In this document: piece by piece, positions 1-8,854 of the stretch
Numbering within the stretch: position 1 is the stretch's first letter
Layout: every line of letters begins with the position of its first letter
Origin: Sternotherus odoratus
Lineage: Eukaryota > Chordata > Testudines > Kinosternidae
NCBI GenBank assembly: GCA_032164245.1
Contig: JAVMKO010000003.1
Coordinates: forward strand, 141,969,259 to 142,033,258
Direction of reading: 5' to 3'
Length of the DNA stretch: 64,000 nt
Made by a program: the position numbers and the translations under genes
Notes under the pieces: generated by a model
The model's input: the letters and a program-made list of their open reading frames with translations, nothing else
Databases searched by the model: none
Told to the model about the DNA's origin: nothing

Positions 1-193
1 AACGTTGTTGGCATAGAGGAGTGACCATGGATGAGGGGATTGGAGGTCAAACGTTACAGTGTCCATGCAAAGGACGAACTGTAGGGGCGAAAGCGCCGAC
101 CCTTGATGTACTCCGACGTTGATGGCGAAGGGAGGAGATGTTCCCACTGCACATCGGAACTTTGGAACTTGTTTACTGTGAGAATAATTAGAC
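1..193. other. Unassigned sequence at window start
   Basis: No coding or repeat family is recognised. Bases 1-180 are richer in CpG than the DNA that follows (for example the gggcgaaagcgccgacc stretch near 87-103), so this may be the end of a repeat that starts outside the window. No terminal motif is visible to support that. Confidence 0.3.
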
Positions 194-387
194 CAGGGGT
201 TCTCAAACTGCGGGTCGGGACTCCTGAGGGGCTGCAAGGTTATCACATGTGAGCTGACAGCCTCCACCCCAAACCCCGCTTTGCATCCAGCATTTATAAT
301 GGTGTGAAATTGATAAGGGGGGTTGCACTCAGAGGCTTGCTACGGTATGTGAAAGGGGTCACCAGTACAAAAGTTTGAGAACCCCTG
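194..387. mobile_element. hAT-type MITE, 194 bp
   Basis: The element begins CAGGGGTTCTCAAACT and ends with the inverted match AGTTTGAGAACCCCTG, the classic hAT terminal pattern. The flanks share attagac (187-193 and 388-394), a 7-bp match that fits an 8-bp hAT target duplication with one base altered. It has no coding capacity, so it is a non-autonomous copy that would have needed a transposase in trans. Confidence 0.85.
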
Positions 388-395
388 ATTAGACC

Positions 396-1189
396 CTGTC
401 AGGCTCAATAGCTCTTAGCTCCTGTAGCTGCCAAGGGCTTCTGTGACTAGAGCATAAAAGGTTAAGACTTTGTTCTATCCTCCTTTTGTTACTTGACCTC
501 ATTGGAATGACCATACTGTGCTGTCAGGAGGACCAATTCTGAGATTTAAAATCATTAGTCTCTCTTACATATGTAAAGGTACTTAGGAGATACAATCTGA
601 ATGACTATGAAGGTGGATTTGCATAATCATGTAGAACTGTCATTTGATTTACTCCTAAAGTTATCCTCTTTAACAGGGTTTTCTTCAGGTTGAAGAACAT
701 ATAAAAAAGAAATACGTTTTTAACCACACAAGTTTGATTGAACTATACACTGACTCTGTTCATCTGAGACAAGATTTATAATTAGGTCTCTTAAATTCAT
801 ATACTGCATATTTCTATTCATTCAAACACAGTTTTAATATGTAAAGCATTTGCTCTTTTCTTGAGAAAATTTGTTTCTTTATGTATTTTTGAAATCTTTC
901 CATCTGGCATTTTTACAAATTTATAAACAACAAATTGCAGCTAATTGAAATGGCCAGAATATGTAAAATGAAACTACAATTATTTCCCTTTCTTGTATCC
1001 ACAGTTCAGAAATGCTAAGTTGTGGAATAAATGCTTTCTCTGGTTTTATATGCAAGAAATAAAGCATACATAAAGTAAGAAAATGAGAAATGCAAATAAA
1101 AACACATATATATGAAAATAAATTATTTAGGGTGTCCACTGGCAATAGTCTATACAGACTCTACTGTCTACACTAAAAACGGCCCATGA
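396..1189. other. AT-rich noncoding DNA
   Basis: About 800 bases of AT-rich sequence with no recognisable repeat end, open frame of note or RNA gene. Short open frames here carry no known motif. Confidence 0.5.
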
Positions 1190-1575
1190 ATGACAATGGG
1201 TATATTCACAGGTCTATCAATCAAGGCAGGACTGGAAAATAGCACCCTGGGCAAACTTGCATTTTGGCACTTCCACTGCCTCCCCCTCCATTCCCTCATT
1301 GCCCATGGCCTCTGCTGCATTCCCACATCATCCCTGGCCCCCACTGCCTCCCCAACTATCTCCCCATCCCTCCTAGCTCCTGCTAACTCACAGGACTCCC
1401 TCCCCATTCCCCCCACATCCACAGGCCCTGCTTCCTTCTCCCTCCCCCATTGCCCCGAGCACCCTTCCACGGCCTCACACTCCAGGTCCGCCCCATTTCT
1501 TGCCTCTTGACCCCAGCTCTCCCTGATCACGGTGCCCTGGGCGATCGCCCATGTCACCCACCTGCAAGACTGTCC
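1190..1575. repeat. C/T-rich segment, possible hAT-like non-autonomous repeat
   Basis: The strand is strongly C/T-biased from about 1270 to 1560 (short CCCCACTGCCTCCCC-like words). It is bounded by related words, agcaccctgggcaaac near 1241 and ggtgccctgggcgatcgcc near 1530, that resemble segments of hAT-type repeats seen elsewhere in sauropsid genomes. Long open frames on both strands here are a by-product of base bias. No target duplication was found, so the boundaries and class are guesses. Confidence 0.3.
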
Positions 1576-1918
1576 CTGAATCTGGATTCTTACTCAGCCT
1601 CAGTCACTGTGGTACTGGTGCCTCAGAAAATCAGTTGTCATTTTTTAAAGGTTGGTGATTTAATTCTTGAGTACAAAGAATTACACTTAAGTCTGGAGGC
1701 CATGAATGTGTGTATCACCATGGTTGAGTCTGATCTGATAGGAGAGCAGGCACAGTCATCTTGTGATTTTTAGAGAGAGGGCATTTTTTACAGTTGTGGA
1801 GATTGGGGTAGGTGGAAGTAATGAAGAGACTAGGAGTCAGCCACCTCAGTGCTCTGTCTAAATGATTTGAGGGGGGGCTCCCTCACTATAGAGTCATTTG
1901 TGGATCTGGTGAGTTCTT

Positions 1919-2224
1919 CATAGATTCCCAGGCCAGAAGGGGCCATTCTGATCATCCAGGCTGACCTCACGTGTAACACAATCCACAGAACTTCCACAAA
2001 ATAATTCATAGAGCGTATCTTTTAGAAAACTTCTAATCTGATCCTTGTTAAATTGTTCCAATGGTTAATTACTCTCACTGTTAAAAATGAATGACTTCTT
2101 TCCAATCTGAATATTTCAAGCTTCACCTTCCTGTCACTGGATTTGCTAGATTAAAGATCCCATTATTAAATATTTGTGCTCCAGGTAGGTAACTATAGAT
2201 GGTAATCAAGTCACCCCTTAACCT
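1919..2224 (-). mobile_element. CR1 LINE, 3' part (minus strand), first piece
   Basis: Read on the minus strand this is the 3' untranslated end of a CR1 LINE. On the plus strand it begins at tagattcccaggccagaag and continues through a catccaggctgacct segment, a diagnostic CR1 3'-end region. The CR1 sequence stops near 2224 and resumes near 3250, so one CR1 copy is split by an insertion of about 1 kb. CR1 copies are usually 5'-truncated, as here. Confidence 0.8.
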
Positions 2225-2225
2225 T

Positions 2226-3243
2226 TGTAGCAGAATGCACCCCTGCATTCACATCTTACATGCCATTGTAATAATTTTTGTACAAAATATGTCTTGTGAG
2301 GTATCATTAGTAATCTAGTAATTCAGACAGCATGCAGGTTACACCCTGAGTGTCTGTGTATAGCCACAGCCCTGGTCCAACAACTCTGACCCCAGAAACC
2401 CGTTAGCAAACAGCAACCATGCTCTGACTTCCAGCAGCCTTAATAGCTACTTGCAGGGTGACCCCACACACTCTCAGACCCCAATTTTCCACAAAAAACA
2501 TGTCTAGGCAGCCTTTACCTGGACAGTCCAGATATATTAGGTCCATTGCACTACTAAAGGGATCAACATACAGCTTAAATGAAGTTACCCAAATAATTCC
2601 CAGCACTGGATTAGTTTTAACTGAAGAATAAAACAAGTTTATTTAACTATAAATGAACTATAAAACAAGTTTATTTAACTATAGATTTTAAGTGAGTACA
2701 AGTATGATTTAGTTGGGGATTGGTCCTGCTTTGAGTGGACTAGATGACATCCTGAGGTCCCTTCCAACCCTGATATTCTATAATTCTATGAAGGCATTAA
2801 TGTCAGAAATGGTTACTAGAGAAATAAAGATAAAACATTTTCTAAACTTTACAAACTAGACTTGGTTCACAGTGAAGTCCCTTAACATATGTTTTCAGTA
2901 ACACTGCTGACCAAACTCCCCAGCCAGGATCTGCTCCCAAAGTTCAAAGCTGTTTCTTCTGTCCTCTTAGGTGAAAAGAGAGAGATGGATAGGGAGGGAT
3001 CACTTAGGATGTGTTGCCCCTCACTTTTATAGTTCAATTACCCATTGAAATGCAATTTCTTGAGGTTACCACTAGATAAAGTTGAAGATAAAGTGAGTAG
3101 AGTGGACATGAGGTCTGGTAGTGGAAGAGGTTGCATGCTTTTTCTTCTCACCTCTGTTTGCTGAAATGTAGATTTTCCTTGTCTCCTTTCTTTCCCCTCT
3201 CACTGTCTAAGGACCCTAGTCCAGATTGCACTCTGGAATGTCA
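2226..3243 (-). mobile_element. LTR-like insertion splitting the CR1
   Basis: The roughly 1-kb insert starts TGTAGCAGAAT and ends AATGTCA (TG...CA). It is flanked by TAACCT at 2219-2224 and 3244-3249, consistent with a target duplication apart from one unplaced base. AATAAA-type signals are read on the minus strand near 2636-2641 and 2668-2673, inside a tandem duplication of about 29 bp (acaagtttatttaacta twice). I interpret it as a solo LTR on the minus strand; orientation and exact ends are uncertain. It is itself invaded by a CR1 3' end. Confidence 0.5.
2716..2793 (+). mobile_element. CR1 LINE 3' terminus, very short copy
   Basis: The segment reads actagatgacatcctgaggt followed by cccttccaaccctgat and ends in attctataattctatgaa. 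This is the hallmark CR1 3' end with its short ATTCTATGA-type terminal repeats, on the plus strand. It lies inside the LTR-like insert, so it is younger than both the insert and the surrounding CR1. Confidence 0.8.
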
Positions 3244-3249
3244 TAACCT

Positions 3250-4330
3250 GATCCTGGTTACACTGAACAGATTGAGCTCCTGGAGTTTGTCAATATAAGG
3301 CATGTCAATATACGAGTCTGTCAATATAATCCTTTTAATCACTCTGATGACTCTTCTCTGAACCCTCTCCAATTTATCAACATCCTCCTTGAATTGTGGC
3401 TGCCAGAATACACAGGTAAAATAACTTCTCCACTGCTACTCAAGATTCCCCTGTTTATCCATCCAAAGATTGCATTTGCCTTTTTGGACACAGCATTGCT
3501 CTGGGAGTTCATGTTCAGATGATTATCCAGCATTACCCCAAAATCTTTTTCAGAGTCACTGCTTCCCCATCCAGTAAGTATAGCCAACATTATTTGTTCC
3601 TAGGTGTATACATTTACATTTAGCCATATTAAAACACACCTTATGTCTTGCACCTGACTTACCAAGCGATACAGCATGTTTCATATCAGTGACCTGTCCT
3701 CTTCATTATTTACCACTCCCCCAATTTTGGTGTTACCTGCAAACTTTCTCAATGGTGATTTTCCAATTCATTAATAATAATGTTAACTAGATTAGGGTCA
3801 AGAATTGATCCTTACGATATCCCACTAGAAATACCCCTGTTTGATGAAGCTTCCCATTTGCAATTACATTTTGAGACCTATCAGTTAGTCAGTTTTTAAT
3901 CCATTTAATGTGTGTCATGTTAATTTTATATTTTAATATCTTAATAAAATGTCAGGTGGTACCAATTCAAATGCCTTACTGAAGTCTAAGTATATTACAT
4001 CAACACTATATCATTTGTCAGTAATCTCATCAGAAAAAGATATTAGATTAATTTGACAGGATCTATTTTCAATAAATCTATGATGATTGGCATTAATTAT
4101 ATTACCGTCATTTAATTCTTTATTAATTGATTCTTGTATCAGCTGCTCCATTATCTTGTCTGGGATTGATGTCAGACTGACAGTACTATAATTACCAGGG
4201 TCATCCTGTTTATATTTTTAAAATATTGGTACAACATTACCTTTTCTTCAGTCTTCTGGAACTTCCTCAGTGTTCCAAGACATTCTGAAAATTTACATTC
4301 TTCATAATGCTTCCCCCTCCGCACTATCAG
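3250..4330 (-). pseudogene. CR1 LINE ORF2 C-terminal remnant (minus strand), second piece
   Basis: This continues the CR1 interrupted at 2224. Minus-strand translation gives the late reverse-transcriptase and C-terminal region of CR1 ORF2: the open piece 3590-3339 contains SDSEKDFGVMLDNHLNM and EVILPVYSG, which match the conserved block after the RT palm in CR1/L3 elements. Farther upstream, to about 4330, the reverse complement keeps recognisable words of the RT domain but with many stops and frameshifts. ORF2 normally encodes endonuclease plus reverse transcriptase; the endonuclease half is missing. Non-functional. Confidence 0.8.
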
Positions 4331-4595
4331 CATCTCAGTTTTTCTTCAATTATGGGTCCGACTTTCTGGATCTTCCTTGTCTAGTTGCTGATCTTTATCA
4401 GGCCATTGATAGCTGAAAAACGGTGCTGTTTGTATGATGTGATGAACATTTGAGTGTCACCTGCATGTTGGTCACATTTTGTTCATGCTGTTTTACAGTA
4501 TCGCTAGCAGACTTCTTATAGATATGGGAGCCAACAGTACTCTGTTGATAAATGTTCTTAGCCTATCGTGACTTTCTGGGTGTAGTTTGAGAATA
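4331..4595. other. Noncoding DNA between CR1 and MITE
   Basis: No repeat end or coding signal recognised. It could include further decayed 5' CR1 sequence, but I cannot support that by motif. Confidence 0.35.
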
Positions 4596-4919
4596 CCGTA
4601 TTTTTCGTCCTATAGGACGCTCCGGCGTATAAGACGCCCCCGAGTTTTTAAATAAAAAAGCCGGGGAGAGGAAAAAAAAAAAAAAAGCGCCGCTTTTTTC
4701 GCACCGCTCTCCCGTCCCCGCCGCGCGGGCGGCCTGCCGGGAGCGTCCCGGTTCCCCCCTCCCCGCCGCGGGCGGGCTGCCGGGAGCATCCCGGTTCCCC
4801 CCTCCCTGCCGCGGCGGGGAGGGGGGAACCGGGGCGCACATTCGCCCTATAAGACGCACCAACTTTTTCCCCCCCGTTTTGGGGAAGAAAAAGTGCGTCT
4901 TATAGGGCGAAAAATACGG
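4596..4919. mobile_element. TA-flanked MITE with CCGTATTTTTCG termini, 324 bp
   Basis: The ends are perfect inverted repeats (CCGTATTTTTCG... and ...CGAAAAATACGG), and the inverted similarity extends inward through tataagacgc-type words on both sides. The element is flanked by TA on each side (4594-4595 and 4920-4921), the target duplication of Tc1/mariner-type transposases. The middle is GC-rich (ccgccgcg clusters) with an A16 tract near 4671-4686. Non-autonomous and noncoding. Confidence 0.8.
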
Positions 4920-4921
4920 TA

Positions 4922-6220
4922 ATAACCACAGCCATTTCCAGTCACATTTCAGAGACAGAAAAGCTGGGTCCCAGGATGAACCATATCAAATGCCATGGAG
5001 AAGTCCAGCAGTATGAGTATAGATGTATGACCCTTTTCCATAACAAGAGAAGATTACTGTTACTTCCCTCTCTGTTTCATATCCTGACTGGAAGCTGGAT
5101 TGAAGGGGTACAGGATGTTGGCAGCATTTAGGTGGAGTTGGAGATTATCCTGGGAAAGCTTCCCAATTTGCTTACTCAGGAATATAAGGTTATATACTGG
5201 TTTGAGTTGAATGATGTCTTCTGAAGAATTAGCTGGACTATGGCATCCTATCCTAAAGGATAGGATGGTTGATTTCTGTCCATGATGAGGTTGACTATAT
5301 CAATTAGTAGAGATTCCAGATACTTTCAACTCACTTTCACAAGCCAATAAAGCAAGCATGGATCAGTCAAAAATGGTCATTCTGTTTTCTGTGTGGATGA
5401 AATGCAGGCAGGAAAGATACTGTGATTAATTGCTCATATAGACAGAGACAAACCATATGTGGTTTAGGTTACTGTTCTAGATAGAACCAAATAGTTTTCA
5501 GCAGAAAACCTGCGAGACCTGTGGTGGAATGAGGAACACTGGCTGTAGCTAGTGATGAGAATGGTTTGTCCTATAAAAAATTGTAACCAAACCATTTTCA
5601 ATTCCAGTTGAGAAATGTCTGGAGGGGATTTGGGGTTATCAGTGATTCTCAATCATTATTGTCTAAAATGGATATCGCATTCGTGAGATGCCATTGATAT
5701 TTCATATGTCCCCTTCAACATTATTTTAAATATAAACTTCTCTAATATAATAGCTGATACATTGCATAGTGTAAAAAACTAAATATCTGTGAAATGATTG
5801 ACTAGCACATCTAGTAACCAAGGGCTTTTCAAAGGAGCCCAAGGAAGTTCAGTTGGGCATCTAACTCCCTTAGGCTTCTTTTGAAAATCCTTCCCTAAAT
5901 ATTTAATTTAATCTAGTAACCTTTAATAATCTTGTATTATTTAAAATTCTTCTTATACTGGAGTAAACTAAGTGTATGTATGCAGTAGAAGTGGGGGAGG
6001 GAGGCTTGGATGTGTATGTTGTGTGTGCAGAAAAATGTGGTGGGCAGAAGAGGGATGTAAACTGATGTGTGTGTCATATATGAAGGGGAATATTGAAGTC
6101 ATCAGCTGGTGAAAACTGACCATAACATTCTGGCTACTTTGTGTTGCTCTAGTGTGGGGTAAAGCAGCCAAAGAGCATTAGTGAATCTGACTCTAAAAGT
6201 GAAATTAAAGAAAAAATACA
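4922..6220. other. Noncoding DNA, with one possible small palindromic MITE near 5825-5905
   Basis: No gene is seen. Bases 5827-5900 form an imperfect hairpin-like unit (gggcttttcaaaggagccc ... ggcttcttttgaaaatcc) that resembles an abundant small sauropsid MITE type. No target duplication was identified. The rest looks single-copy. Confidence 0.35.
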
Positions 6221-6400
6221 TTCTTCTTCGAGTGATTGCTCATGTGCATTCCAAGATGTGTGTGCGCACCGCGCATGCACGGTCCCGGAAAGCTTTCTCC
6301 CTAGCGGTACCCGTAGGGTCGGCAGGGGCGACCCCTGGAGTGGCGCCCTTATGGCAATGTATATATACCCCTGCCGACCCACCCCCCGCTTTGTTCCTTC
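6221..6400 (+). repeat. DIRS left inverted terminal repeat and promoter-like end
   Basis: It begins TTCTTCTTCGAGTGATTGCT and matches, in reverse complement, the right end near 11985-12140 over about 150 bp, including ccggaaagctttctccctag and the atgtatataccc-like TATA-containing segment near 6357-6370. In DIRS elements transcription starts in or near the left terminal repeat; the tatatata stretch is a plausible core promoter, but that is inference. The outermost ~40 bp also pair with the internal complementary region at 11835-11874. Confidence 0.85.
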
Positions 6401-6564
6401 TTTCCGTCCGTGGCGGTCGCTGGAACAGCAATTGTACTCTCGGTTATTTGCGGTCTCGTGTTCTATTCTTTAGATAGTTGTAGTTGTTATAGGTAGTTAG
6501 TATTATAGTTAGTAGTATAGTTCTGTAGTTAGATAGTTTGTAGTTTGTTCCTTGGCGCCGGGTT

Positions 6565-8854
6565 ATGCCTGGGGCGCCGGGGTTTAAAACTTGTAAAGAG
6601 TGCGGGAAGCTGATGCCAGTTAGTGACCCTCACTCCCGCTGTTTAAAGTGCTTGGGGGAGGGTCACCAAACTGAGCGTTGCAACATCTGTAAGGGCTTCA
6701 AACCCCGTACGAAGAAAGAGAGGGATTCTCATCTTAAGCTCATCCTCATGGAGTCTGCCTTACAGCCCCATGCTGAGCCTTCCACCTCCAATAGCGCACC
6801 GGCGTCGGTCCGCGGCACCACGGCACCGAAAGGCAAGAAGACCTCCCGGCACCGCTCGCCCCGGCACCATGCGACTAGCTCGCGGCGGCACCGATCTCAG
6901 TCGCCGGTGCCATCAAAAAAGTCTAGAGGGCGCTCCCCGGCTCGTAAGTCTCCGGGTGATCCCTCATTGGCGCAAACGGCTCCGGAGCGCGCGCACAGGC
7001 CCCGTACCGAGCCGGCACCTACGGCCCCCTCCGTTGAGGGTGAACCTGCCTCACTGGATGTGAGTCTCTCTCCGGAGCGAGATCAGCCTGGGTTGGACAT
7101 GCCGTCGACTCCAGAGGCTTATGCGGCGGCGACCGATCTCCTGGATCTTACCAGGGATCCTGTCCCGCAATTTGTGGCCCCGGCACCGGTATCCCGAGCA
7201 CCGGTACCAATCATTCCACCTATGGCACCGACTCCGGTACTCTCTGCCTCCGTGGCATCAACATCACAAGGCACGGCACCATGAGACAGAGTCTCCTCGG
7301 CACCGGCTCTCGCAGCACTGTCACAGTCCAGTTCGTCTATCATCCGGCACCCTGGGAAGCCCGCGGTGTTTCATAGTCAAGCCATCGTGGCACCGGACGG
7401 CACCGCACCACCCTGGTCGAATTACGACTATTCCTCGGAGTCGGATGCGGGGTCTTCGAGATCGAGATCAAGACATAGTAGGCACTCGTCCCGTTCTCAT
7501 CACTCTCAGCACCGTCACTCTTCGCACCATAGGCGCCCTCCCGTGTGGCCGGTAGAAACTCAAGGCTCGGTGCAATGGCCCTTCTGGACTCCTTTTGCCT
7601 TCCACCAAGCCCAGGGCCCGCCATCTATGTCGGCGTCGTTGCCCTCGGTGCCGCAGGGCCCAGTATCTGCCACCATAACCAGACCCCCGTCTGAGGCTGC
7701 TGCAGGGGAGCCGGTACCGGGTCCGTCGGCTACTCAACCTGTCGCTATGGAAATACACGGCACCCAGCCTGCTGATGAGGACCAACCCCTTAGTGAGGTA
7801 CAGCAGCCTTAGGAACCACATTTTACTTCTTCGTCTTCTTCACCAGATGAAGCAGTTGCGGGTTCCACGACAACTCTGCCTCCTATGGATGTAAGGGGGC
7901 ACCAAGACCTACTACGTAGGGTAGCACAAAACCTTAACCTACAGTTGGAAGAGGTTGAGGAGGAGGAAGACCCCACAGTAGACATTTTGTCCACAGACGC
8001 TCCATCTCGAGTAGCTCTGCCCTTCATAAGAAGGATCCAGACCACGATGGAAAACCTATGGCAGACACCTTCCTCACTCCTACCAACTGCTAGGGGTGTA
8101 GAAAGGAGGTACTTTGCGCCAAGGAGTGGCTACGAGTTCCTTTTTACTCACCCACCACCGGGCTCCCTAGTCGCCGATGCAGTCAACCACCGTGAGCGTC
8201 AAGGTCAGACAGGTCCCACTCCTAGATCTCATGATGCTAAGAAGTTGGACTTACTCGGGAGAAAAGTATACTCCTCAGCGGCACTCCAACTTCGCATCGC
8301 TAACCAACAGGCCGCTCTGGGTAGATATTCCTATAATTCATGGTCCGCCATGAATAAGTTTGAAGACCGTCTGCCTAAGGACTCGGTCAAAGAGTTTAAG
8401 GCCATCGTTGATGAGGGCAGGTTGGTCTCCAGAGCGGCACTTCAGGCAGCCTTGGATGCAGCGGACTCGGCTTCCCGACAGCTGGCAACGGGGCTCATTA
8501 TGCGTTGTGGGGCCTGGCTACAGGTTTCCAGGATTCCTCCCCCGGTACAGGCCACGATTCAGGACCTACCATTTGATAAGCAGGGCTTATTCGCACTTGA
8601 TACGGATAAAAAGCTCCAATCAATGAAGGACTCTAGGGCGATGCTTAGATCGTTGGGCCTCCACACCCCTCAAAACCAGAGGAGGCCATTCAGACCACCC
8701 CCTTCCCCCTCCGGCAAGATCCTACCAAGCCCCCCCTGCTAGGAGGGATCAACCCAGGAGGGGTGAAAGGGGGGCTAACCGCGGTCGCCCGCGCTCTGGC
8801 TCACGACAACCCCAAAATTCGGGTGCGAACCAACCTTCCAGGCCAAGCTTTTGA
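6565..8854 (+). pseudogene. gag: DIRS ORF1, Gag-like protein, broken by two stops and one frameshift
   Basis: The ATG at 6565 opens a frame of about 760 codons. Residues ~10-45 hold a cysteine-rich cluster (CKECGK, CLKCLGEGH, CNICKGF), a putative zinc-binding nucleic-acid domain. A long Ser/Pro/Arg-rich, poorly ordered middle follows (many RHRSP/SRSR-like words), then an ordered helical part around 7885-8640. The three large open pieces (6565-7284, 7366-7812, 7885-8742) are in one frame, separated only by TGA at 7282-7284 and TAG at 7810-7812. At the C7 run 8730-8736 the frame slips, and an arginine-rich tail continues in the next frame to a TGA at 8852-8854. Gag of DIRS elements packages the RNA in particles. 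Inactive as read, though possibly close to its functional parent. Confidence 0.8.

Noticed and set aside
1168..1557. 129-residue minus-strand frame and overlapping plus-strand frames
   Set aside because: The C/T-rich strand has few stops by composition; no motif, and frames overlap on both strands.
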